A stretch of DNA of 64,000 nt. Origin: Pseudanabaena sp. Chao 1811 (GTDB lineage: Bacteria; Cyanobacteriota; Cyanobacteriia; Pseudanabaenales; Pseudanabaenaceae). The first letter of the stretch is position 1, and every line of letters starts with the position of its first letter. Below, in pieces: positions 16,946 to 24,541 of the stretch. Under the pieces are notes generated by a model. The model was not told the DNA's origin. It made no database searches and saw only the letters and a list, made by a program, of their open reading frames with translations. The position numbers were made by a program, and so were the translations under genes. The stretch lies in the NCBI RefSeq assembly GCF_027942295.1, contig NZ_CP101416.1, positions 4,016,501 to 4,080,500 on the forward strand, in the 5' to 3' direction.

Positions 16946-17008
16946 AGGGCATTCAGAAATAATTTATATTTTTTAAACTTTTGAGATGCGTCTCCTGTAC
17001 CTAGTTTT

Positions 17009-18157
17009 TTATCCTAAACCAGTAGTTAAACGAGTCCAAAAACCTTCATAAATCTGCAACACTTCAGGATCAAGTTTGGTAATGCGATCGCTTCTGGCAA
17101 TCATACTTTCTGTCGGTTCTAAAGCTTTAATTGCCTTAAGATCATCAGGAATCATTGATTTTGCATACTTATTAGTTGTTCCAAAACTATTAGCATCACT
17201 GATTTTTGCGGCAATTTCGGGCTTCATTACATAATTGAGCCAAGCATGAGCACCTTCGATATTGGATGCACCTCTAGGAATTGCCATCGTATCTGTCCAA
17301 ATTGATGTCCCACTACTTGGCAAAATATACTTAATATTCGGATCTTGTCTTGCTAAGCCAATAGCGTCACCCGAAAATGCCATGCACATCATCAAATCCC
17401 CTGAAGCTAAGGGATCTCTCCAAGCATCGGTAGTGAAATTGGCGATCGCAGGCATTAGCTCCCGTAATTTCTGAAAAGCTTGCTCAATACTTTCTTTTTC
17501 TTTGGTGTTGTAAGAGTTACCCAGAGTATGTAACGCCATTCCTAGAACTTCACGATAATCATTAACTAAGCTAATTCGCAGCTTACTTTTGTGTTCCCAT
17601 AGGTAACTCCAATCGGTTGGTTCTTCTCCAATGATCGAGTTAACCGCCTTGACATTATAGGCAAGCCCTGTCGTCCCTAAACTGACGGGAATGCTAAACA
17701 CTGCGCCGCGATCATGGGGCAATTCCAGATATTTACTAGCAATATTACTGATATTGGGTAATAACTTTTTGTTGAGGGGGGCAAGCAGCTTGAGATCCCG
17801 CATTTGTGTCACCATATAATCACTAGGATAAATGACGCTATAGCCCGATCTCCCACCCGATGCTTCTAGCTTGGCTAACATCACCTCATTGGAGTCATAG
17901 GCATCACCCACAACTTTAATGCCAGTCTCTTTGGTAAACCCCTCTAAAACTTCTTGGTTATTAATATAAGTAGACCAACCATAAATATATAAAGTTTGTT
18001 TGTCTTGGGTAACTGGACGTACTACCTCTTCTTTATCAGATTCTGTCCCCTGTGGCTTTTGAATAAAAATGTTGCAGGCAGAGAGGGTTGATGCTCCAGC
18101 AAGAGCCGATGTGACATAGGCAGTTTGTCTAAGAAATTTACGCCGAGAGATACTCAT
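17009..18157 (-). CDS. potD: Spermidine/putrescine ABC transporter substrate-binding lipoprotein
   Basis: The 382-residue protein begins SISRRKFLRQTAY, a twin-arginine signal, followed by a lipobox at LSAC, so it is probably exported folded and lipid-anchored. The mature part has the PotD-type fold signatures YIYGWSTYINNQEVLEGFTKETGIKV and the conserved VIYPSDYMVTQM, then DAWRDPLASGDLMMCMAFSGDA, and MAIPRGASNIEGAHAWLNYVM. It captures polyamines for import by PotABC. It lies 67 bp downstream of potA on the same strand, so the two probably form one operon. Permease genes are not next to them. Confidence 0.9.
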   Translation of the reverse strand: MSISRRKFLRQTAYVTSALAGASTLSACNIFIQKPQGTESDKEEVVRPVTQDKQTLYIYGWSTYINNQEVLEGFTKETGIKVVGDAYDSNEVMLAKLEASGGRSGYSVIYPSDYMVTQMRDLKLLAPLNKKLLPNISNIASKYLELPHDRGAVFSIPVSLGTTGLAYNVKAVNSIIGEEPTDWSYLWEHKSKLRISLVNDYREVLGMALHTLGNSYNTKEKESIEQAFQKLRELMPAIANFTTDAWRDPLASGDLMMCMAFSGDAIGLARQDPNIKYILPSSGTSIWTDTMAIPRGASNIEGAHAWLNYVMKPEIAAKISDANSFGTTNKYAKSMIPDDLKAIKALEPTESMIARSDRITKLDPEVLQIYEGFWTRLTTGLG

Positions 18158-18224
18158 ATATTCTTAATAATTGTTAAATTGCTCATTTTGAATGTTGCTT
18201 TGAATACGCAGCATTTTCCAAAAT

Positions 18225-19379
18225 TTAGGTTGCAACAGTAGTCTTGGGAAGAGCAACACAATCTTCAGGCATCCATGAGACATAGACTTGACTGTTAAAG
18301 GGAGGAGTCTTTTCCCCTTGGTGGTTAGAGCGTACGAGCATTACTCTAACTGGCGGTACATTTTCGCTTGCATGGAGATCAACTACAAATTGGGAATGAT
18401 CGCCCAAATAAAGCACATTGTTGAGAATGCCGCGATAGGTGTTGTAGGGCTGGTTGGGATATTCGGTAGATAGCTTAATTTTTTCAGGGCGGACACTTAC
18501 AACAGCTTCAGGTATGGGCAGCCAGTTTCTAGGCTTAGCAGCAACAATCGCTAAACCAGTGGACGATCGCAACTCCACAAAAGCCCCATCCTGTTCGATT
18601 ACCCGACATTCAAATAAATTGGTTTCGCCGACAAAATCAGCAACAAAGGCTGAGGATGGGCGATCATAAACCTCCGCAGGTGTGCCGATCTGCTCGATCC
18701 TGCCTTGATTCATCACCGCAATTCTAGAAGAAATTGCAAGGGCTTCACCTTGGTCGTGAGTCACCATGATGAAGGAAATACCTAAGTCATACTGCAAGTT
18801 TGATAATTCCACCTGCATTTCCTTACGCAGCTTAAAGTCTAGGGCTGCCAAGGGTTCATCTAGCAAAATTACCTTGGGGCGATTAACTAAGGCTCTTGCC
18901 AGTGCCACCCGTTGTTGTTGACCGCCTGAGATTTGACTAGGATAGCGATCGCTTAAATGATCAAGGCGCACTTGCTTGAGCGCATCCTTTACCCTCTGCT
19001 GTATTTCCGACTTTGCCACCCGTTTGACTGATAAGCCAAAGGCAACATTATCAAAAATAGTCATATGCCCAAATAGAGCATAGCTTTGAAATACCGTATT
19101 TACAGGCCGTTGATAGGCAGGAATATAGGTCATTGGATTGCCTTGAATCAGCACTTCCCCTGCTGATGGCTCCTCAAACCCTGCAACTAACCTGAGTAAC
19201 GTTGTCTTACCACAACCTGATGGACCGAGAATACTAAAAAGTTCGCCTCTCTGAACTTGCAGATCGACACCTTGGACAACGGTATTTGTACCGAACATTT
19301 TAAAAACTCGTTGGAGTTCAACATCGGGAACTGTACCTGTGGAAGTGGCGAACTGTTTAGCAGTGGTTGACTGTGCCAT
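18225..19379 (-). CDS. potA: Spermidine/putrescine ABC transporter ATP-binding protein
   Basis: This 384-residue ATPase has Walker A GPSGCGKT (52-59), Q-loop NTVFQSYALFGHMT, signature ISGGQQQRVALARAL, Walker B VILLDEPLAALD and H-loop MVTHDQGEALA. A C-terminal TOBE-type regulatory domain runs from about 270. The type fits polyamine or iron importers; the downstream binding-protein gene of PotD type decides for polyamines. A tandem 17-bp repeat with core AATCAAACATTTTG lies 30-63 bp upstream of the ATG and may be an operator. Confidence 0.9.
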   Translation of the reverse strand: MAQSTTAKQFATSTGTVPDVELQRVFKMFGTNTVVQGVDLQVQRGELFSILGPSGCGKTTLLRLVAGFEEPSAGEVLIQGNPMTYIPAYQRPVNTVFQSYALFGHMTIFDNVAFGLSVKRVAKSEIQQRVKDALKQVRLDHLSDRYPSQISGGQQQRVALARALVNRPKVILLDEPLAALDFKLRKEMQVELSNLQYDLGISFIMVTHDQGEALAISSRIAVMNQGRIEQIGTPAEVYDRPSSAFVADFVGETNLFECRVIEQDGAFVELRSSTGLAIVAAKPRNWLPIPEAVVSVRPEKIKLSTEYPNQPYNTYRGILNNVLYLGDHSQFVVDLHASENVPPVRVMLVRSNHQGEKTPPFNSQVYVSWMPEDCVALPKTTVAT

Positions 19380-19408
19380 GTTGTAATGCTCAAACGTCTA
19401 CTAATCTG

Positions 19409-19442
19409 TAATCAAACATTTTGTGTAATCAAACATTTTGTT
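19409..19442. repeat. Tandem 17-bp repeat upstream of potA
   Basis: TAATCAAACATTTTGTG occurs twice in direct tandem, identical except for the final base. The core matches the inverted motif array at 8274-8369 upstream of another gene. It is a candidate operator. Confidence 0.6.
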
Positions 19443-19478
19443 TTCATTACACCTGCAATAAAAACAAAACTCAAGTCA

Positions 19479-21077
19479 CTAAGTCTCTCGCATTTTAGCG
19501 CGTTGTAGCTGATAAATGAGTTGTAATGCCAAGGCAATTATTACGAAAATTTGTCCTCCGAAGGCAAGAATGATATCAGAAAGTTTGATATTTGCGACCA
19601 CAAACCAAGGGAATCCAAAAAACAACCAGACTCCTGCATGGCGTTCAGGGGTGATCGACAGACTGAGCATGATCAAAACTGGGAGAAAAATTAATGCGGA
19701 AACAGTACCTGTAGCCCATGCTGAAGGGTTACGATTTTTGAGAAATAAAATTAATTGGGTAACTAGGGAAAGCAACAGGATAGAGAGCGCAAAGGATGCG
19801 ATCACAATCAATGCTTTGCCACGAATATCTCCACTATTCCATGAATTTACCCAAATCAAAATTGGTAATTGGGTAATTAAGAGATTAATAGCGATCGCGA
19901 TCGGGGCAGGGCTTTTATCTGACCAAATAAGATCCCGCAAAATATAGCCAAATCCTGATGGATGCTCCTCGGTAGTAGATAATGCCCCAAATCTGACCCA
20001 GTCTAGTAAAGCCTGTCTTTGAGGTGTGAGAGCTGTAATCGCCGCTAGAAACACTAAGAAATTAGCAATATAAATAAATAGCATCAGCAAAAATAGGAAT
20101 TCTCCATACAATCCCTTGTCTGTAAATCCCGACTGTACGCAAAAGCCCAACATTAAGATTTCTAGATATAGGGTTACTAGATAGCTTTGTCCTTTGCTGA
20201 TGATGGTTGCCGTGGGGTTGTGAAAGCGTCTTTCTAAAATGCGCCAGATCGCCAAGCTCAAGATGCCTAAATTCACAACTGTAAAAATATGTGAAGTCCA
20301 AATATTAGAAGTAATTGGTAAGTACCACCATTCGGCTTGGATTGCATTGATGCGTCCACCTACTAAAACCTTGCTAAAGTTGCTCCATGCAGTGAAGATA
20401 TTCCACCACATAAATGCAGGCACAATCCAGACGAAAGTAACAAACGAAAAAACTAAGGCTCCTGCGGTTACTTGTCCACCAAATTTGGCTTGCCAACCAC
20501 TCAGTAAAGCTAGCAAAATTGCCCCACTAAACAAGAGAAAGGCAGTGGCTATGAGTAATATGTAAAAACTTAATAAAAAGATGATCGGGACATTGCCGCC
20601 GATCGCTGCTGCCATGTGATACGGAATAATTAAACCAATGCCAATATAGGCAAGCAATGGTACACCCATGATTTTGCCCATGAGAATACTGATACTTGAT
20701 CGCGGACTAATCCGAATAAAGTTGAGAGTGCCTTTATAGTCTTCAAGGGAAAGATCGGAGACGAGACTATAGACTCCCGCTAAAAATAAAATGAATGGTT
20801 CGGTCCAAGTAATAAGTCGAAATTGCTCTAACCACCAGTCTTGCCAAGAGGTTGCACAGCCAAATCCACGTATCTGCACATAGCAATCTTCGCTAGGTAT
20901 CCGTTGGCTATAGAACAAAATTAACAGGAGTTGAAATAGCAGAGATAGCCCGATCGCTACCATGAGATTGCGTAACTTGAGCTTGCCACGAATCTCCCGC
21001 AATAGTTGCGGATTCCAATTACCGATACGATCAAGCCAAGCTCCTGATTCTGGCGCGTTCATTGGAGAATTGTTCAT
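19479..21077 (-). CDS. Large polytopic membrane protein, ABC-2-type permease-like
   Basis: The 532-residue protein has roughly twelve hydrophobic segments and begins with a soluble stretch NPQLLREIRGKLKLRNLMVAI, an amphipathic start common in ABC-2 permeases. Motifs such as SLEDYKGTLNFIRISPRSSISILMGKI fit that class, in which the permease exports or inserts a substrate with a separate ATPase. No cognate ATPase lies next to it; potA downstream is of importer type. It is on the same strand as potA with a 99-bp gap. The substrate is unknown. Confidence 0.7.
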   Translation of the reverse strand: MNNSPMNAPESGAWLDRIGNWNPQLLREIRGKLKLRNLMVAIGLSLLFQLLLILFYSQRIPSEDCYVQIRGFGCATSWQDWWLEQFRLITWTEPFILFLAGVYSLVSDLSLEDYKGTLNFIRISPRSSISILMGKIMGVPLLAYIGIGLIIPYHMAAAIGGNVPIIFLLSFYILLIATAFLLFSGAILLALLSGWQAKFGGQVTAGALVFSFVTFVWIVPAFMWWNIFTAWSNFSKVLVGGRINAIQAEWWYLPITSNIWTSHIFTVVNLGILSLAIWRILERRFHNPTATIISKGQSYLVTLYLEILMLGFCVQSGFTDKGLYGEFLFLLMLFIYIANFLVFLAAITALTPQRQALLDWVRFGALSTTEEHPSGFGYILRDLIWSDKSPAPIAIAINLLITQLPILIWVNSWNSGDIRGKALIVIASFALSILLLSLVTQLILFLKNRNPSAWATGTVSALIFLPVLIMLSLSITPERHAGVWLFFGFPWFVVANIKLSDIILAFGGQIFVIIALALQLIYQLQRAKMRET

Positions 21078-21175
21078 AGGTTATTTTAGGCGATCGCCCA
21101 TCGATCGGGCACGATTAGATTTTATGATATAGCTACAAAATAGTGATAAAAGTCCAAATAATTAAAAGAATTAAT

Positions 21176-21976
21176 ATGGAAAATGAAGGGGAGCAATCAG
21201 CCTCAAAAATAGATCCAACAGAACAGTCAGCCGATCAAATAGATATAGCTAGTCTCGATCAAGTTAAACCAAGCAATGATCTATCAAGTGATTTTTCCAA
21301 GCCCAAGTACCAAAGACTTCGCTTTGGGTTACTTGCGGTTTTAGTGACTGGGAGCCTGTTAATTTTTGTGCGCTCAGTTCTTGACAGTGGACTTGGGAAG
21401 CCAACACCTCTAATTTTTCCTGAAAATATCGAACTAGCACAGGCAAAAACGACGAACTCAGAGGCAATTATCGATACTAAAAACTTTCCTTTTAAACCCA
21501 AATATTTATCGGGACAAAGTTATCGTTTCTTAGTAGATAATCAGCCAATTGATATCGCTTTGAGATATGCAGCAGGTACAGAAGGGGATATTCCTCTCTT
21601 TCTCAAAGAATTAATCAATATAGAGTTTAAAGATGATGAGTTCAGACAAAAAATAGTGCGCCGCGATCCCATTGGTTATTATGCAGCGTTTACCTATCAA
21701 GATCGGGCATATTTAACTGCTTGCATTAATCCAAGAGGTATTTCTACTGTTACTAAAGAACAATTTGATGATAATGCGAGTAACCATGTGATGGATCGTG
21801 ATGTCCTCATTGGTTGGTTGCTAGGACAAAGAGATCTCCGCGATCGGCGTTGTCTATGGACATTAATTTCCACACCATTAACATCTGACCGTGATCGCGA
21901 GGCAGTCACCCAAAAATTAGAGAAAATTTGGATTTCGTGGTATGAATGGTGGAAACCAAAGTTCCCTCAGCCTTAA
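21176..21976 (+). CDS. Cyanoexosortase A system-associated protein
   Basis: ATG 21176 is preferred over the longer frame from 21143. After an acidic N-terminus, one membrane helix (RFGLLAVLVTGSLLIFVRSVL) anchors an outside domain of about 200 residues. The segments LSGQSYRF, then IGYYAAFTYQDRAYLTACINPRG, then LIGWLLGQRDLRDRRCLW, and the end ISWYEWWKPKFPQP, match my memory of the protein family that accompanies exosortase A in cyanobacteria. Such genes normally lie beside the exosortase (crtA), which is not here. The next gene is an HpsJ-like partner of the same system. The molecular role is unknown. Confidence 0.75.
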   Translation: MENEGEQSASKIDPTEQSADQIDIASLDQVKPSNDLSSDFSKPKYQRLRFGLLAVLVTGSLLIFVRSVLDSGLGKPTPLIFPENIELAQAKTTNSEAIIDTKNFPFKPKYLSGQSYRFLVDNQPIDIALRYAAGTEGDIPLFLKELINIEFKDDEFRQKIVRRDPIGYYAAFTYQDRAYLTACINPRGISTVTKEQFDDNASNHVMDRDVLIGWLLGQRDLRDRRCLWTLISTPLTSDRDREAVTQKLEKIWISWYEWWKPKFPQP

Positions 21977-22031
21977 AATATCTTTTTTAATTTATGTATT
22001 ATAGCTGTCTTCACTGGCATTAAGACAAATC

Positions 22032-22085
22032 AAAACCTAAGAAGCGAGTGGCGACGTTTCGCGTCGCTACTCGTCTTCTAGTTTT
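22032..22085. repeat. Imperfect palindrome sharing a core with 33781-33850
   Basis: The core GAAGCGAGTGGCGACG pairs with its near complement around TTTCG. The same core, with GCGGCG instead, occurs in the palindrome at 33781-33850. It may also terminate the upstream gene. Confidence 0.6.
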
Positions 22086-22177
22086 GTGTCCTAACAAGAC
22101 TAATGAAACATAGAATGCCCCAACAGTTCTGCTAATTGATCCGCTTGAGATAAATTTATAACTCCTACTTTGAAAAA

Positions 22178-22972
22178 ATGAGTAACCCTAATTCAAATTC
22201 TACTGAGGTAATTACCGCTAACCTACTCCGTTTCGCAGGTTATGGACTTTTATTGCTAGCACTTTCTAACTTTGCTGATGCACTAATTCCACCTAGATTT
22301 GGTCAAGATGCTGGATGGGAATTCAGCACATTAGGTAAGCTAGTTGGCACTTCTCCCGTTCCAATTATTGGTTTGATTTTGGTATTTTATGGTGAAGCTA
22401 CTGCCCGTTCACCTCTTGGCAAGACCATCTTAAAAATTCTGTCGTGGCTGTCTTTAGTATTGAGTATTTTATTTATAGTAATGCTACTAATAGGTATTAG
22501 TGCTGCAATTCGTATTAATGGAGATAATAACACTCAAGCTAGTGCAGTTTTATCTCAACAGCTTTCGCAATTCAATACCATTAAGGAAAATCTCAAAAAT
22601 ACCAATGATGCTAATTTACGTAAAGCTGCCGAGTTTATTGAGAAGCGATCGCCAAGTATTAAATTGAATAAGGATAATCCTGCTGAGCTTAGGAAACAGT
22701 TAGAAACAGAGATTGTTAAAAATGAAAATGCAATCAAGCAAAATATTCAAGAAGGACAAACTAAAGCAGGTCGTCAACTAATTAAGCAAGCATGTAAATG
22801 GTACTTTGAAGCTATTGTTTCAGCCTTTGTCTTATTTGGCATTTGGAATCAAACCAAATGGACAAGAACGAATTCACGACGCAAGAAAAAAGGTGGTAAA
22901 ACACCAACTAGCTTGGCTGATGTTGCTAGTGCGCCAACATTTGAGAATGAAACATCTGATTCTGAAAATTAA
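22178..22972 (+). CDS. HpsJ-like membrane protein
   Basis: This 264-residue protein begins with the HpsJ-type block: helix LLRFAGYGLLLLALSNFADAL, then PPRFGQDAGWEFSTLGKLVGTSPVP, then helix IIGLILVFYGE and a third helix. A coiled-coil-prone region (about 120-200, for example LSQQLSQFNTIKENLKNTN) is followed by a last hydrophobic stretch and a basic then acidic tail. HpsJ was found in hormogonium polysaccharide secretion; a relative accompanies exosortase A. Its position after a cyanoexosortase-associated gene supports that variant. The function in this organism is unproven. Confidence 0.75.
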   Translation: MSNPNSNSTEVITANLLRFAGYGLLLLALSNFADALIPPRFGQDAGWEFSTLGKLVGTSPVPIIGLILVFYGEATARSPLGKTILKILSWLSLVLSILFIVMLLIGISAAIRINGDNNTQASAVLSQQLSQFNTIKENLKNTNDANLRKAAEFIEKRSPSIKLNKDNPAELRKQLETEIVKNENAIKQNIQEGQTKAGRQLIKQACKWYFEAIVSAFVLFGIWNQTKWTRTNSRRKKKGGKTPTSLADVASAPTFENETSDSEN

Positions 22973-22998
22973 GAAATGTCATTTCTCTCTAGGTCTAT

Positions 22999-23149
22999 TT
23001 AACGCGAGTTCGGAATAATTTGAAATGGAATTTTAGAGAGGGTTTGCTACGCAGACCCTCTCTAAAATTCCAAAAGTAAAAGCCTTGCTTAGCAAGGCTT
23101 TTACTTTTGGAATTTTAAAATTTGCCAACTTAAACCGAACTGACATTAT
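22999..23149. repeat. MITE-like element with TTAACG..GTTCGG ends and two palindromes, copy 2
   Basis: The left end TTAACGCGAGTTCGGA and the right end CCGAACTGACATTATT resemble the ends of the 6510-6626 element. The inside has the same layout of two palindromes but other sequences: one built on GGAATTTTAGAGAGGG and one on AGTAAAAGCCTTGC. It lies 27 bp after the HpsJ-like gene. Confidence 0.7.
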
Positions 23150-23155
23150 TTAAAG

Positions 23156-23182
23156 AATAGGCGGCGCAAAACGCCGCCTATT
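23156..23182 (-). terminator. Hairpin directly after the NDH-2-like gene
   Basis: AATAGGCGGCG and its reverse complement enclose CAAAA. It abuts the stop codon of the minus-strand gene. No T run follows on that strand, so it may only be an mRNA 3' stem. Confidence 0.5.
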
Positions 23183-24370
23183 CTATACAGACTTTCTAAA
23201 TATTTCAATTAAGGGTTTAGTTAGCCAGTGCGTGCCAATCTTCCATTGATGTTGGAAGGTTGGCATTCTTAGTAAATAGGCTAGCCTTCTTATGGCATGG
23301 GCTGGTAATCCATCAATGCTAAATTTGCCAAAAATGGAAGCAGTTGCCCCATCAATTCCTAAACTGATAAACTCGCCTAGAGGAATATAGCTAAAGTTCA
23401 CTAAGGATTTGTTGTTAATGCTAGCCCAGATATTCCAAGCACAATATTGCGATTGCTGAAAGGCAACCTGCGCTGTAGCTGGTAAAGACTGTCCATTGGT
23501 CTCTAGTCCTGCTAAATCACCGATCGCAAATACATGGGGATAGCCTTGGACTTGTAAAGTTGGATCTGTGGCGATCGCGCCAAGGCGATTATGGGCAATG
23601 GGTAAATTTTGAATCACCTTCGAGAAAGTGCTACCCACTGTCCAAAGCACGATATCTACGGGTAATGTATCGCTGCCATCGGCATAGTCAAGGGTAACTT
23701 CGTCCTCCGTTACTTGAGAAACTCTGGTATTGAGATCTGTCCAGACACCACGTTGAGAGAGGGCAAGCTCAGCGATCGCCCGATTAGCATCAGTAGAGTT
23801 AGATAAAATTTTGGCATTGCGATCAACAAGGCGCACCCGACCCCGCTCTTTGAGGCGATCGGCAATTTTACACGCAAGCTCAACACCACTACTACCACCA
23901 CCTGCAATACATACACGGATCTTGTCACGGTTGGAGGCTTCTAACAATTCCAGCTTGCTATTGAGTCGATAAAAGTCATTTAGATTCCGAAATGGAATTG
24001 CATATTCTGAAGCTCCCGCCACAAAGTGCATTGGAGTTTCGCCACCGATCGCTAAAACGAGGTAGTCATATTCAACCAGACTACGCTGACCGATATTAAC
24101 TTCTACTTGCTGCGCCTCAAAATTAATATTGGTTACGATTCCCTGCATAAACTGGATACCTGTATCTGCAAGTATTTCCGTAAATGTGGGTGCAATTTCC
24201 CATTCCTGCATTTCATCAGTGATCAACTCGTAGAGAAATGGCGTAAATAAAAAGCGATCGCTTTTATCAATCAGGATAATTTCAGGCATGACCGCCCAAG
24301 GCAGACGGGATAGATTTAGAGCAGTATACAAACCGCCAAAACCACCACCAAGAATACAAATTCGTGTCAT
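23183..24370 (-). CDS. Type II NAD(P)H dehydrogenase-like FAD oxidoreductase (NDH-2)
   Basis: ATG 24370 gives MTRICILGGGFGGLY, a dinucleotide-binding start; the frame reaches TTG 24382 but that is less likely. A second dinucleotide fold begins at CIAGGGSSGVELA (about 160), and the FAD-contacting HVFAIGDLAGLE is near 285. NDH-2 enzymes are single-subunit, peripheral membrane proteins that pass electrons from NAD(P)H to quinone without pumping protons; several occur in cyanobacteria, some with redox-sensing roles. The length of about 395 residues fits. It is divergent from a histidine kinase gene with a long palindrome between them. Confidence 0.85.
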   Translation of the reverse strand: MTRICILGGGFGGLYTALNLSRLPWAVMPEIILIDKSDRFLFTPFLYELITDEMQEWEIAPTFTEILADTGIQFMQGIVTNINFEAQQVEVNIGQRSLVEYDYLVLAIGGETPMHFVAGASEYAIPFRNLNDFYRLNSKLELLEASNRDKIRVCIAGGGSSGVELACKIADRLKERGRVRLVDRNAKILSNSTDANRAIAELALSQRGVWTDLNTRVSQVTEDEVTLDYADGSDTLPVDIVLWTVGSTFSKVIQNLPIAHNRLGAIATDPTLQVQGYPHVFAIGDLAGLETNGQSLPATAQVAFQQSQYCAWNIWASINNKSLVNFSYIPLGEFISLGIDGATASIFGKFSIDGLPAHAIRRLAYLLRMPTFQHQWKIGTHWLTKPLIEIFRKSV

Positions 24371-24417
24371 GAAAAAATCCAATTCGATTTTTTCATTTTA
24401 TACGATCACTGGATAGT

Positions 24418-24472
24418 CCCAAGGAAGCGATGATGTTCTGTGCTACGCACAGAACATCATCGCTTCCTTGGG
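24418..24472. repeat. Perfect 26-bp-arm palindrome between divergent genes
   Basis: CCCAAGGAAGCGATGATG begins the left arm. The 26-base arms pair exactly around a three-base loop TAC. It lies upstream of both the NDH-2-like and the kinase gene, so it would lie in the 5' region of at least one transcript. Confidence 0.75.
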
Positions 24473-24541
24473 AAGTGTACACTTCCTGAAAATTAACTTT
24501 TGGTTAAGTTTAGGTTATCTGTTTTCACTTGTATCTAAATA

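Noticed and set aside
13692-16976. Many plus-strand frames rich in serine opposite 13733-16945
   Set aside because: They are the complement of the acidic Glu/Ser/Asp-rich tail, whose codons read as Ser-rich on the other strand; no family or start signal supports them.
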